The notes beneath the pieces were generated by a model. The model did not search any database, had not been told where the DNA came from, and saw only the letters and a program-made list of their open reading frames with translations. The position numbers were made by a program, and so were the translations under genes. Below are positions 26,865 to 35,594 of a stretch of 64,000 bases of DNA, in pieces. Origin of the DNA: Roseitranquillus sp963749675. GTDB taxonomy: Bacteria > Pseudomonadota > Alphaproteobacteria > Rhodobacterales > Rhodobacteraceae. The DNA lies in assembly GCA_963749675.1 (NCBI GenBank), contig CAVVNT010000001.1, forward strand, positions 124,001 through 188,000, given 5' to 3'. Within the stretch, counting starts at the first letter, position 1. The number at the start of each line of letters is the position of its first letter.

Positions 26865-27149
26865 CTAGTACCTCAGGAAGAAGTCGCCGGCGCTGCCGCG
26901 CCTTTGGTCCAGGCCGTCTGCACCAAAGGTGCCCTCGACCGACAGCAATTGCCATCCGTCGCGCGCGATGCGCCGCTGGATCTCCTGCCGTGCGCGTTGC
27001 CGGTCGCCGCATGCGGCATCGGGCAACTCGATGACCCCGTAGTGCAGGCGCAGGGGGTCATCCTGCTTCGCCTTGTAGTCTGCGTAACAGGCTGCCCCAG
27101 CCATGCCGGGCACGGCCAGAGCAGCCAGCAAACTCATTACCCGAAACAT
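26865..27149 (-). CDS. Small secreted protein, cotranscribed with the membrane regulator
   Basis: 94 residues; signal peptide MFRVMSLLAALAVPGMAGA then mature CYADYKAKQDD. Two Cys remain in the mature part (ACYADY and DAACGDRQ), able to form one disulfide. C-terminal half IARDGWQLLSVEGTF and DFFLRY. I do not recognise a function. Its TAG stop is directly followed by the GTG start of the regulator, so it may be the envelope partner or ligand sensor of that regulator (inference). Start chosen at the signal peptide; the longer frame upstream has no homology-like features. Confidence 0.65.
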   Translation of the reverse strand: MFRVMSLLAALAVPGMAGAACYADYKAKQDDPLRLHYGVIELPDAACGDRQRARQEIQRRIARDGWQLLSVEGTFGADGLDQRRGSAGDFFLRY

Positions 27150-27537
27150 TGACCCGAACCTGCCGAGCCACGCCCCGCTAGGCAATGTCGTGAGCCGTGG
27201 CGGTGACTGATATGCGATGACAACCATCCGACATTGTCCTCCAACCCGTTGCGGCGGAACGTTTCCGGGGAGCACCCGGCGACGGGTGCGACCCTAGGAC
27301 AGATCGGGGCGCAATTCATGGGATTTCGGCTTGAGCGCTTGCCGGGGCGATCTGTGGTCAGGGCTCGCTGCGGGCATGGCCGTCCGATCGCGATCGGCCC
27401 GTGACGCCTGGTCGATCGGCTGCGTTGGTGACCCTTCGGACACGCTGCGCCGGATTTCCGCATCTCCATCCGGGGCAGCGTAGCGGGCGGGCCTTAGGCT
27501 CGCCCGCTCTTGCGGCCGGCGCGAGGAACAGCTCTCA
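27150..27537. other. 388-base intergenic region with inverted repeats
   Basis: Divergent region between the secreted-protein gene (minus) and rnhB (plus). No convincing gene. It holds an 8-base inverted repeat CAATGTCG (27183-27190) / CGACATTG (27229-27236) close to the minus-strand start, which could be an operator, and a strong hairpin at 27482-27508 ahead of rnhB. The middle (27240-27480) shows nothing I can name. Confidence 0.5.
27482..27508 (+). other. Strong hairpin upstream of rnhB
   Basis: AGCGGGCGGGCC (27482-27493), loop TTA, GGCTCGCCCGCT (27497-27508): 12 pairs including one G-U. No T-tract on either side. It could end an unannotated transcript from the preceding gap or shape the rnhB leader. 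Confidence 0.5.
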
Positions 27538-28179
27538 ATGCACCCCATGGGGACGCTGACGCTCGAGATCGAGATGCGGCTTCTGGCGCACGGGGTGCTG
27601 CCCGTGGCCGGGGTCGACGAGGTTGGCCGGGGGCCCCTCGCCGGACCGGTGACCGCCGCCGCCGTGATCCTCGATCTCGGATGCGTGCCGGAGGGGCTGG
27701 ACGACAGCAAGCAGCTGAGTGCGGCGCGGCGACGCGAGCTCGCCGACGAAATCCACGCCCGTGCCGAGGTGTCGGTCGCCGATGCCAGTGTCGCAGAGAT
27801 CGACGAGATCAACATCTATCATGCCGCCCATCTGGCGATGTGCCGCGCGATCGACGGTCTGCCTCGGCGAGCGCGGCACGCCATCATCGACGGCAACGTG
27901 GTGCCGAAGGGTCTGAGCTGCGCGGCAGAGCCGCTGGTCGGCGGCGACGGGCTCTGCCCCTCCGTCGCCGCGGCGTCGATCGTGGCCAAGGTCGCGCGCG
28001 ACGCGCTGATGGCCGAGCTTGACCAGGCCCATCCCGGCTATGGCTGGGCGCGGAACGCGGGATACGCCACGGCCCAGCATTGCGCGGCGCTCGAAGCGCT
28101 GGGTCCGACGCTGCATCATAGGCGCAGCTTCCGGCGCGTCCACAACATGTTGTGCCCTGATTCGGCGGTAACTGACTGA
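27538..28179 (+). CDS. rnhB: Ribonuclease HII
   Basis: 213 residues. Removes RNA from RNA-DNA hybrids and single ribonucleotides. Conserved active-site motif GVDEVGRGPLAGPVTAAAV with the Asp-Glu pair, DGNVVPKG, then SVAAASIVAKVARDALM and YGWARNAGYAT. ATG 27538 or the second Met (27547) may be used. In Rhodobacteraceae it usually precedes ccrM, as here. Confidence 0.95.
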   Translation: MHPMGTLTLEIEMRLLAHGVLPVAGVDEVGRGPLAGPVTAAAVILDLGCVPEGLDDSKQLSAARRRELADEIHARAEVSVADASVAEIDEINIYHAAHLAMCRAIDGLPRRARHAIIDGNVVPKGLSCAAEPLVGGDGLCPSVAAASIVAKVARDALMAELDQAHPGYGWARNAGYATAQHCAALEALGPTLHHRRSFRRVHNMLCPDSAVTD

Positions 28180-28207
28180 TTCCACGAAAGGAATTGACGG
28201 CAGAATC
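28159..28207 (+). promoter_or_regulatory. Three GANTC (CcrM) sites in the ccrM upstream region
   Basis: GATTC at 28159-28163, GATTC at 28178-28182 and GAATC at 28203-28207, i.e. three CcrM target sites in 49 bases immediately before ccrM. The Caulobacter ccrM promoter is regulated by methylation state of such sites. A TTGACG (28194-28199) lies among them. No clear CtrA box (TTAA-N7-TTAA) was seen. Confidence 0.55.
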
Positions 28208-28267
28208 AGCTCTGGCGCATCGTCTCCCGCGACCGCCGGGAGGCGGTGGGATCAAAGGGCACCGACA

Positions 28268-29344
28268 ATGAGCCAGGCGAAATTTCCGATCGACCGTGTC
28301 CTCGCCGGGGACTGCGTGGACGCGATGGCGGCGCTGCCCGACGCCTCGGTCGATCTTGTCTTCGCCGACCCGCCCTACAACCTGCAACTGCGCGGCGAAC
28401 TGCATCGCCCCGATATGAGCCGGGTCGACGCGGTCAACGACACCTGGGACCGGTTCGACGGCTTCGCCGGCTATGACCGCTTCACCCGCGCCTGGCTGGC
28501 CGAGGCGCGGCGGGTGTTGAAGCCGCAGGGCGCGATCTGGGTGATCGGCACCTACCACAACATTTTCCGGGTCGGTGCGGCGATGCAGGATGCCGGCTTC
28601 TGGCTGCTCAACGACGTGGTCTGGCGCAAGGCCAACCCGATGCCGAACTTCCGCGGCACGCGCTTCGCCAACGCACACGAGACGCTGATCTGGGCGTCGC
28701 CGTCCGAAGGCGCGAAGTACACCTTCAACTACGAGGCGCTGAAGGCGCTGAACGACGACCTGCAGATGCGCTCTGACTGGTTCCTGCCGATCTGCACGGG
28801 TCGCGAGCGGCTCAAGGACGAGGAGGGGCGCAAGGCGCATTCCACCCAGAAGCCGCAGGCGCTGCTGCACCGCGTGCTGGTGGCGACGACAAATCCCGGC
28901 GACGTCGTTCTCGACCCATTCTTCGGTTCCGGCACGACCGGCGCCGTGGCCCAGATGCTCGGCCGGCACTGGATCGGGATCGAGCGGGAGGAAGGGTATC
29001 GCGCGATCGCTGAGAGGCGCATCGCCGCCGTGCGCCCCCTCGACGACGCGGCACTGCAGGTCGCGGCTCCGAAGCGCGAGGTGCGGGTTCCCTTCGGCGC
29101 CATCGTCGAGCGGGGCTTGCTCGAGCCCGGCACGATGCTGGTCTCGCCACGCGGCAAGACGGCGAAGGTGCGGGCCGACGGTTCTCTCGTCGCGGCGGAC
29201 GTTACCGGGTCCATCCACAAGGTCGGAGCTGCGCTCGAGGGCGCGCCCAGCTGCAACGGCTGGACCTACTGGGCCTTCGAGAAGGACGGCGTCGCGGTGT
29301 CGATCGACGTCCTGCGCCAGCAGATGCGCGCCGAGATGGCCTGA
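28268..29344 (+). CDS. ccrM: Cell-cycle regulated DNA adenine methyltransferase CcrM (GANTC)
   Basis: 358 residues. Beta-class N6-adenine methyltransferase: catalytic DPPY at residues 34-37, SAM motif DPFFGSGTTGAVA near residue 220, and the C-terminal extension (about residues 270-358, RGLLEPGTMLVSPRGKTAKVRADGS region) that is typical of CcrM. Methylates adenine in GANTC after replication and thereby times cell-cycle transcription in alphaproteobacteria. Converges on mutY with three bases between stops. Confidence 0.96.
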   Translation: MSQAKFPIDRVLAGDCVDAMAALPDASVDLVFADPPYNLQLRGELHRPDMSRVDAVNDTWDRFDGFAGYDRFTRAWLAEARRVLKPQGAIWVIGTYHNIFRVGAAMQDAGFWLLNDVVWRKANPMPNFRGTRFANAHETLIWASPSEGAKYTFNYEALKALNDDLQMRSDWFLPICTGRERLKDEEGRKAHSTQKPQALLHRVLVATTNPGDVVLDPFFGSGTTGAVAQMLGRHWIGIEREEGYRAIAERRIAAVRPLDDAALQVAAPKREVRVPFGAIVERGLLEPGTMLVSPRGKTAKVRADGSLVAADVTGSIHKVGAALEGAPSCNGWTYWAFEKDGVAVSIDVLRQQMRAEMA

Positions 29345-29347
29345 CCC

Positions 29348-30386
29348 TCAGTCGGGGAGTTTCGGCGCCGCCAGCGCATGCGCCTTGCGCATCAATGTTG
29401 GAAGGGACGTCGGGTCGAGCTCGCGAAAGTCGCCTCGGCTAGGGCTGACATCCTCCGGCAGGCGCCCGGCATGTATCTCCAGCACCAGGTGGAAGTGGGT
29501 GAAGGTGTGGCGCACTTCGCCAATGCGGTGCCATGGGCCCTCCGCGGGCGGGCAGCCTTCCGGGCGCGGCGTTCCATTCGGTCCCCGGCCATCCCAGCAT
29601 TCCGCCGAGCAGGCCGCGTTCCTCCCGGCGTTCGAGGAGCCACAGACCGTCCCTGCGCCGCCCGACCCAGGCGATCCCATGGCGGACCGGCTTCGCTGCC
29701 TTGCGGCGCTTGCGCGGCAGCTCGCCCGCGAGGCCCTGAGCTCGCGCCTGGCAGGAGCCGATCAGAGGGCAGATGCCGCAGGCTGGGGAGCGCGGGGTGC
29801 AGACCGTGGCGCCGAGGTCCATCATCGCCTGCGCCAGGTCGCCCGGCCGGCGCTCCGGCGTCAGCTCCGCCGCCAGCGCGGCGAGCCGAGGCTTGGCATC
29901 GGGCAGCGGCTCCTCCATTGCGCGGAGGCGGGCCATCACCCGCTCGACATTGCCGTCCACCACCGTGGCTGGGCGGTCGAATGCGATGGCCGCGATCGCG
30001 GCCGCGGTATAGGGGCCGACGCCGGGGAGCGCGCGCAGCTCCTCCACCGTGTCGGGAAAGCGACCGTCACGCTCTGCCGCGACGGCGCGTGCGCAGGCCA
30101 GCAGGTTGCGCGCCCGTGCGTAGTAGCCGAGACCTGCCCAGGCGGCCATCACGTCTTCGTCCGCAGCTGCCGCCAAGGCGCCAACCGTCGGCCACCTGTC
30201 GATGAACCGGAGATAGTAGGCGCGGACGGCGGCGACGGTGGTCTGCTGGAGCATGATCTCGGACAGCCAGACGCGATAGGGATCCGGCCTCGCCCCTGCG
30301 GCCCGTGCCGCGGGACCGATGCGCCAAGGCAGATCTCGCGAATGGAGGTCGTACCAGTCGAGCAGGGCACGGGTCTCGTCACGCAA
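29348..30386 (-). CDS. mutY: A/G-specific adenine glycosylase (frameshifted as given)
   Basis: About 345 residues after correction. Removes adenine opposite 8-oxoguanine. N-terminal catalytic domain complete: WLSEIMLQQTTV with the catalytic Glu, helix-hairpin-helix LPGVGPYTAAAI, VVDGNVERV with the catalytic Asp, and the [4Fe-4S] Cys set in CTPRSPACGICPLIGSC. The C-terminal Nudix-like domain is split at about 29562-29564, where an extra C in CCC breaks the frame; after removal it reads NAAPEGCPPAEGPWHRIGEVRHTFTHFHL and ends at 29348. Divergent from the DUF721 gene, a conserved arrangement in alphaproteobacteria. Confidence 0.93.
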
Positions 30387-30477
30387 CTGTCAGGTCCTCG
30401 TGCGGGCTTTCTGGTGGAAGCGGATGGAGCGGCTTATAAGATGCACCGGCATCCAGATACAGGCGGCAGGTTCCCGC

Positions 30478-30975
30478 ATGGCGACCATTCATTCCGAGGG
30501 GAGACGACGCGGGCGCGGCTTTCGCTCGGCCGCCTCGCTCGTCGAGAAACGGATCCGCGACGCGGGCCAGGCGCGCGGGTTCTCGACCATGCGCCTGCTG
30601 ACCCACTGGCCGGAGATCGTGGGCGAGGATCTCGCGCGCATTGCGCGCCCCGGCAAGGTGTCCCGCGGGAAGGGCTTCGGCGCGACGCTGACGCTCGTTT
30701 GCAGCGGGTCCGCCGCGCCGCTGGTGCAGATGCAGGGCCCGCGGATCGTGGAGAAGGTCAACGCGTGCTACGGCTACGCCGCGATCAGCCATGTCCGCGT
30801 GACGCAGACGGCCCCGGACGGCTTTGCCGAACCTCAGCAAGTTTTCGACCCTACCCCGCCGCCTGATCCCGCGATCGACACCAAGGCGCAGGAGGCTGCC
30901 CACGGGGTGGCCGATCCCGAACTGCGCGAGGCGCTTCGAACCCTCGCCCGCAACGTCCTGTCGCGCGGCGACTGA
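30478..30975 (+). CDS. DUF721 (DciA-like) protein
   Basis: 165 residues, basic. DUF721 core RIRDAGQARGFSTMRLLTHWPEIVGEDLARIARPGKVSRGKGFGATLTL (key: W.EIVG..LA), which in DciA proteins helps load the replicative helicase; alphaproteobacterial versions are less studied. A variable Pro-rich linker follows, then a short helical tail. Located mutY-(DUF721)-dsbA as in many alphaproteobacteria. 92 bases after the divergent mutY start. Confidence 0.8.
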   Translation: MATIHSEGRRRGRGFRSAASLVEKRIRDAGQARGFSTMRLLTHWPEIVGEDLARIARPGKVSRGKGFGATLTLVCSGSAAPLVQMQGPRIVEKVNACYGYAAISHVRVTQTAPDGFAEPQQVFDPTPPPDPAIDTKAQEAAHGVADPELREALRTLARNVLSRGD

Positions 30976-30994
30976 CCACCATCAGGAGACCAGA

Positions 30995-31594
30995 ATGACG
31001 CGATTTCTGACAGCCGCCGCCTTTGCGCTCGCTTCCATGATCGGAGCCGCGACAGCGCAGGAGGCGAGCCAGGTCCAGGAGATGGCATTGGGCGACCCCG
31101 ATGCGCCGGTGACGGTGATCGAATACGCCTCCTTCACCTGCCCGCACTGCGCGAACTTCCACGAGGAGAATTTCGGGCGGATGCGCGAGGAGTATATCGA
31201 GCCCGGCCAGGTGCGCTGGGTCTACCGTGAAGTATATTTTGACCGGTTCGGACTCTGGGCCGGCATGGTCGCGCGCTGCGGTGGTCAGGCAAAGTACTTC
31301 GGCCTGGTGGACCTGCTCTACGAGAAGCAGGACGAGTGGGCGCGGGGCGAGTCTCCGGCGGAAGTCGCCCAGAACCTTCGGCGCCTCGGCCTGTCCGCCG
31401 GACTTGGTGAGGACGAGCTCGACGCCTGCATGCAGGATGCCGACAAGGCGCAGGCGCTGGTCGCGGAGTTCGAGCGCAATGCCGAGGCCGACGGGATCGA
31501 GTCGACGCCGTCCTTCGTCATCGGGGATGAGACGTACTCGAACCGGCCTTACGAGGACTTGGCCGAGCTGATCGACGCGCAGTTGGAGAACTGA
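30995..31594 (+). CDS. DsbA-family periplasmic thioredoxin
   Basis: 199 residues. Signal peptide MTRFLTAAAFALASMIGAATAQ, thioredoxin fold with CPHC active site in YASFTCPHCANFHEENF, cis-Pro in ESTPSFVIG. Thiol oxidase or related disulfide exchange in the periplasm. Mature part strongly acidic. RBS CAGGAGA. 19 bases after the DUF721 gene, likely one operon. Confidence 0.9.
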   Translation: MTRFLTAAAFALASMIGAATAQEASQVQEMALGDPDAPVTVIEYASFTCPHCANFHEENFGRMREEYIEPGQVRWVYREVYFDRFGLWAGMVARCGGQAKYFGLVDLLYEKQDEWARGESPAEVAQNLRRLGLSAGLGEDELDACMQDADKAQALVAEFERNAEADGIESTPSFVIGDETYSNRPYEDLAELIDAQLEN

Positions 31595-31604
31595 TCTCTC
31601 CGGA

Positions 31605-32588
31605 CTAGGGACTCAGCGCGTCGGCGAGTCCGATCTGGCCGACGCGTACGCCACGCCTGCTCTCGATAGGCGTATTCGTCAGGCGCAGAGCGGCGGGATG
31701 CGCCGGGTCGAGGACGCCGAGTAGGATCAGGATCGCCGCGATCGCCGCCTCCGAGGCGCGGGACGCGCCGTCTGCGATCTTCAGTGCAACACCCAGCCGC
31801 AGGCCGGGCAGGATGGCGATGAAGACGCCCTCCGCGCCGGTCTTGACCGCGACGCCGGACATGGCGCGCATCAGGTCCGTGCAGGCGCGCCCTTCTCCGG
31901 CGACGAGCTCTGGGTGGGCGATCATCGCCTGAACCAGTCTCGCCATGGCGTCCTCGCGTACGCTGGAGCGGTCGTGCGCCGAGGCATATCGCGCCATGGC
32001 GGTGGCTAGACTCAGGAGCGTAGTCGCGTAGTTCGGCGCAGAACAGCCGTCGATCGCGTATCCTAGTGAAGCGACGCCAGTAACCTCCTCGTAGGTCGAA
32101 AGGACAGCGCGCTGCACGGGGTGGTCGGGCTCGACATATTCGGCTCCGCCGCCCAGGTGCCGGTTGAGCATGAGAAATCCCGCATGCTTGCCCGAGCAGT
32201 TATTATGCACCTGACCGGGCTGCGTATCCTCCCGGATCATGCGCTCGGCATCCTCGTCGCCGCGAGGAACCTCGGGGCCGCACCTCAGGTCCGATTCGGA
32301 GAGGCCGAGGTCCGAAAGCCAGGCCCGGACGCGCTCAGTATGCATCGGCGCGCCTTGGTGGGAGGCGCAGGCGAGCGCAAGTTGCTCGTCCGACAGCTCG
32401 GCGCCCGACTCCACCAAGGGCAGGGCCTGGATCATCTTGATCGAGGAGCGGGGCAGGATGACGAGGTCCGGGTCACCCCACGACCGCACGACTCCGCCCG
32501 ACGCGTCGGCGATAACCGCGTGGCCGCGATGGATACACTCCAAGAAGCTGCCCCGTCGAACCTCGACCATGGGCACCGGCTCGATCAT
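31605..32588 (-). CDS. L-asparaginase II family protein
   Basis: 327 residues from ATG 32588 (or 334 from 32609). Matches the PF06089-type asparaginase II family: PVPMVEVRRGSFLECIHRGHAVIAD, SSIKMIQALPLVESGA, HNNCSGKHAGFL and GYAIDGCSAPNYA with the Thr/Ser/Cys-rich active-site blocks. Probably hydrolyses asparagine or a related amide in the cytoplasm; substrate uncertain. Convergent with the DsbA-like gene. Confidence 0.85.
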   Translation of the reverse strand: MIEPVPMVEVRRGSFLECIHRGHAVIADASGGVVRSWGDPDLVILPRSSIKMIQALPLVESGAELSDEQLALACASHQGAPMHTERVRAWLSDLGLSESDLRCGPEVPRGDEDAERMIREDTQPGQVHNNCSGKHAGFLMLNRHLGGGAEYVEPDHPVQRAVLSTYEEVTGVASLGYAIDGCSAPNYATTLLSLATAMARYASAHDRSSVREDAMARLVQAMIAHPELVAGEGRACTDLMRAMSGVAVKTGAEGVFIAILPGLRLGVALKIADGASRASEAAIAAILILLGVLDPAHPAALRLTNTPIESRRGVRVGQIGLADALSP

Positions 32589-32752
32589 TCTGACCTCCTG
32601 TACCGGCAAGAAATGGTGACTGCCGGGGGACCTTCACCCCCGAAGACGCCCGCGCTAAGGTCCTGCGACGTTAGGCACAGGTCGTGACGCCCGCAAGCGC
32701 CCCTCGAGTGGGCACAAGGCGTCGCGGCAGACGGACGAAAGGCGATGCAGGC

Positions 32753-33274
32753 ATGACGACCCGTATGGCAGCGACGGCTCTGTTGGCCGCGCTCACCCTG
32801 GGACCGGCGACGGCACAGGAATCTTCGAACCGCGTGGCTGAGGCGACGGACTGGGCCGTATTCGTCGAGGACGACCCGCAGGAATGCTGGGGCGTCTCGA
32901 AGCCGAAGCAGACGGTCAACACCCGCAACGGCCGAGTCGTGCAGGTGCGGCGCGGCGACACCCTGCTGTTCGTGGCATTCCGACCCGGCGGAGGCGCCGA
33001 TGGCGAGGTCGCGTTCACCGGAGGCTATCCGTTCCGCCCGGGCTCGACCGTGACGCTCAACATCGGCGGCGACAGCTACGAACTCTTCACCGAGGGTGAG
33101 TGGGCATGGCCTGCCGGAGATGCGGAAGATGCCGAGATCATGGCGGCGATGAAGCGCGGGGCGGAGGCGACGCTGGTCGGGGTGTCGTCACGCGGGACCC
33201 AGACCGAGGATACGTTTTCGCTCATGGGCTTCACCGAGGCGATGGAGGAGGCGGCGTCTCAGTGCGCCTCGTGA
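32753..33274 (+). CDS. IalB-like (invasion-associated locus B family) secreted protein
   Basis: 173 residues with a signal peptide (MTTRMAATALLAALTLGPATAQ). Mature domain: DWAVFVEDDPQECWGVSKPKQ, FRPGGGADGEVAFTGGYPFRPGS and TEDTFSLMGFTEAMEEAASQC, the pattern of the IalB family common in Rhodobacteraceae upstream of rlmN. Two Cys (ECWG and final QCAS) probably form a disulfide. Role in Bartonella is erythrocyte invasion; in free-living bacteria unknown. Confidence 0.8.
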   Translation: MTTRMAATALLAALTLGPATAQESSNRVAEATDWAVFVEDDPQECWGVSKPKQTVNTRNGRVVQVRRGDTLLFVAFRPGGGADGEVAFTGGYPFRPGSTVTLNIGGDSYELFTEGEWAWPAGDAEDAEIMAAMKRGAEATLVGVSSRGTQTEDTFSLMGFTEAMEEAASQCAS

Positions 33275-33569
33275 CCGCCGCTGCGCCGCCACGCTCGGTC
33301 TGACCGGTTCCGGGAGCGCGGAGTAGCGGCGACCCGTGCCGGTTCCGAGCGTCATCAATGGCGTGGAACGTCATCACATCAAGGTCCGGCCAATTCGTCT
33401 TTGGCTAGGCGGCATTGGCACTTGCCCGGCTTCCGTCGCTGCGACCTCCGCATTGGCGCACGATCTCTGTTCGCGCCGGCGCCTTTGCGGCGCTGGGCTC
33501 AGACGCTAGTTCACTGAGACTGTTTTCACCCGCCGCCGCAGCGACGGCCTCGGCCAAAAGGAGCCTGGC
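33275..33569. other. Intergenic region without recognised feature
   Basis: 295 bases between the IalB-like gene and the DoxX gene. GC-lower centre; I see no open frame of interest, terminator or recognisable promoter. Confidence 0.5.
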
Positions 33570-33983
33570 ATGAACACGACCACTCTCGAAGGCGTCTGGG
33601 CGCCGCGGATGCTGAGCGTCCTTCGGATCGTCTCGGCGCTGATCTTCTTCGCGCACGGAACGCAGAAGCTCCTCGGCTTTCCCGCGTCCGACTTTTCGCC
33701 GGCCGCGTTCTCGCTTCCGTGGATCGCCGGAGTACTGGAGCTCTTTGGCGGTGCGCTGCTGATCGTCGGACTCTTCACCCGGCCGGTCGCCTTCGTCATG
33801 TCCGGACTGATGGCTTTTGCCTACTGGATCGCGCACGCGCCGCAGAGCTTCTATCCGCCGCTGAACGGTGGCGATGCGGCAATTCTGTTCTGCTTCGTCT
33901 TCCTGTACATGGCATTCGCCGGGCCTGGCCCCTGGAGCCTCGACGCGATCCGCGGCGGCGCCACAGAACCCGCACGCGCCTGA
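33570..33983 (+). CDS. DoxX family membrane protein
   Basis: 137 residues, four transmembrane helices: MLSVLRIVSALIFFAHGTQKLLG (DoxX signature R..A..FF.HG.QKL.G), LPWIAGVLELFGGALLIVGLF, AFVMSGLMAFAYWIAHAP and AILFCFVFLYMAFAGPG. DoxX proteins are linked with oxidative-stress and quinone/sulfur oxidation in some species; the function here is unknown. RBS AAAAGGAG. A textbook terminator follows. Confidence 0.88.
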   Translation: MNTTTLEGVWAPRMLSVLRIVSALIFFAHGTQKLLGFPASDFSPAAFSLPWIAGVLELFGGALLIVGLFTRPVAFVMSGLMAFAYWIAHAPQSFYPPLNGGDAAILFCFVFLYMAFAGPGPWSLDAIRGGATEPARA

Positions 33984-34004
33984 CATCTGCCGCCACGTCC
34001 TTCG

Positions 34005-34036
34005 ACGGCGCCCCGCCAACGGGCGCCGTTTTCTTT
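34005..34036 (+). terminator. Rho-independent terminator after the DoxX gene
   Basis: ACGGCGCCC (34005-34013), 7-base loop, GGGCGCCGT (34021-34029), then TTTCTTT (34030-34036). Perfect 9-pair GC-rich stem with a U-tract, 21 bases after the DoxX stop. Confidence 0.9.
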
Positions 34037-34092
34037 GGCATTCGCGCGGCGAATGCCATATGCAGCGCAACCACCCGAAACCGGAGAGGCCG

Positions 34093-35283
34093 ATGACCCC
34101 GACCGCGCCGATCACGCAGGACGTCCTGACCGTTGCCCGGGCAGCGCCCGAAGGACCCGTCAACCTCGTCGGGCTGACCCGGGAACGGCTGCGCGCGGCA
34201 CTCGTCCGGGCCGGAACGCCGGAATCGCAGGCGAGGATGCGCGAGCGGCAGATCTGGCAGTGGATATACCAGAAGGGCGCCCGCGACTTCGGCGCGATGA
34301 CGAACCTCTCCAAGGACTACCGGGCCTTGCTAGCCGAGCGGTTCGTGATCGCGCTGCCCGAGATCGTGCAGCGCCAGGTCTCCGACGACGGGACCCGCAA
34401 GTACCTGGTGCGGATCGCCGGCGGCCACGAGGTCGAGACGGTCTACATCCCCGAGGAGGGTCGCGGCACCCTCTGCGTCTCGAGCCAGGTCGGCTGCACG
34501 CTGAACTGCACGTTCTGCCATACCGGCACTCAGCGGCTGGTGCGCAACCTGACCGCTGCAGAGATCGTAGGCCAGATCATGCTGGCGCGCGACGATCTCG
34601 GCGAGTGGCCGCAGCCGGGGCGCGCGCCAAAGGACGAGACGCGGCTGCTGAGCAACGTTGTCCTGATGGGCATGGGTGAGCCGCTCTACAACTTCGAGAA
34701 CGTCCGCGACGCGATGAAGATCACCATGGACGGCGAGGGTATCAGCCTGTCCCGCCGCCGGATCACCTTGTCAACATCCGGCATCGTGCCCGAGATCGCC
34801 CGCACGGCGGAGGAGATCGGCTGCATGCTGGCGGTGTCTTTCCATGCGACGACCGACGAGGTGCGCGACAAGCTCGTGCCGATCAACAGGAAGTGGAACA
34901 TCGAGGCGCTTCTGTCGGCGCTTCGCGATTATCCGCGCCTGTCGAACTCCGAACGGATCACGTTCGAATACGTGATGCTGGACGGCGTCAACGACAGCGA
35001 CGACGATGCCCGCCGGCTGGTCAACCTGATCCGGGGCATCCCGGCCAAGATCAACCTGATCCCGTTCAACGAATGGCCCGACGCGCCGTACCGGCGCAGC
35101 CCTGACGAGCGTATTCGGGCCTTCGCGACGATCGTCATGAAGGCCGGATATGCCTCGCCGATCCGCACGCCCCGGGGCGAGGACATCATGGCCGCTTGCG
35201 GCCAACTCAAGAGCGCGAGCGAACGCGAGCGGAAGTCGGATCGACGTAGGGTTGCCGCCGTAGAGGCGCCGGCGGAGAGCTGA
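34093..35283 (+). CDS. rlmN: 23S rRNA/tRNA (adenine-C2) methyltransferase
   Basis: 396 residues. Radical SAM enzyme that methylates A2503 of 23S rRNA and A37 of some tRNAs. [4Fe-4S] motif CTLNCTFC near residue 140; VVLMGMGEPLYNFENV; catalytic Cys near the C-terminus in DIMAACGQL. Start 34093 follows GGAGAGG. C-terminus has an Arg/Glu-rich tail. Confidence 0.95.
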   Translation: MTPTAPITQDVLTVARAAPEGPVNLVGLTRERLRAALVRAGTPESQARMRERQIWQWIYQKGARDFGAMTNLSKDYRALLAERFVIALPEIVQRQVSDDGTRKYLVRIAGGHEVETVYIPEEGRGTLCVSSQVGCTLNCTFCHTGTQRLVRNLTAAEIVGQIMLARDDLGEWPQPGRAPKDETRLLSNVVLMGMGEPLYNFENVRDAMKITMDGEGISLSRRRITLSTSGIVPEIARTAEEIGCMLAVSFHATTDEVRDKLVPINRKWNIEALLSALRDYPRLSNSERITFEYVMLDGVNDSDDDARRLVNLIRGIPAKINLIPFNEWPDAPYRRSPDERIRAFATIVMKAGYASPIRTPRGEDIMAACGQLKSASERERKSDRRRVAAVEAPAES

Positions 35284-35320
35284 GCCCGAACTGTCGATCC
35301 TTCCCGCCGGTACCTGCGGA

Positions 35321-35345
35321 GGAACCGCCGCACGCGAAGGGCGTT
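35321..35345 (+). promoter_or_regulatory. EcfG-type promoter before the DUF2945 gene
   Basis: GGAAC (35321-35325), 16 bases, CGTT (35342-35345). It matches GGAAC-N16/17-CGTT, the consensus of the general-stress sigma factors EcfG/SigT in alphaproteobacteria. It ends 30 bases before the DUF2945 start. Confidence 0.75.
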
Positions 35346-35375
35346 CGGCTGCAAGAATCCACGCGGAGACAGAGC

Positions 35376-35594
35376 ATGGCCAAGCAGTTTGCCGAGGGCG
35401 ACAAGGTGAAGTGGAGCTGGGGCAACGGCACGGGGACCGGCACAATCACCAAGAAGTACACCGGCAAGATCACGAGGAAGATCAAGGGCTCGGAGATCAC
35501 CCGGAATGCAAGCGCAGACGATCCGGCCTACCTGATCGAGCAGGAAGACGGCGACGAGGTCCTCAAGTCCGCCAGTGAGATCGACCGCGCATGA
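35376..35594 (+). CDS. DUF2945 (HVA1/TUDOR-like) small protein
   Basis: 72 residues. Begins MAKQFAEGDKVKWSWGNGTGTG and continues with the Lys-rich TITKKYTGKITRKIKGSEIT, matching DUF2945 (hypervirulence-associated HVA1 fold). Proteins of this family are small, cytoplasmic and commonly stress-induced; biochemical role unknown. Its stop overlaps the next start (ATGA). Confidence 0.85.
   Translation: MAKQFAEGDKVKWSWGNGTGTGTITKKYTGKITRKIKGSEITRNASADDPAYLIEQEDGDEVLKSASEIDRA

Noticed and set aside
28170..28190. CtrA box before ccrM
   Set aside because: The stretch GTAACTGACTGATTCC lacks a second TTAA; it does not fit TTAA-N7-TTAA.
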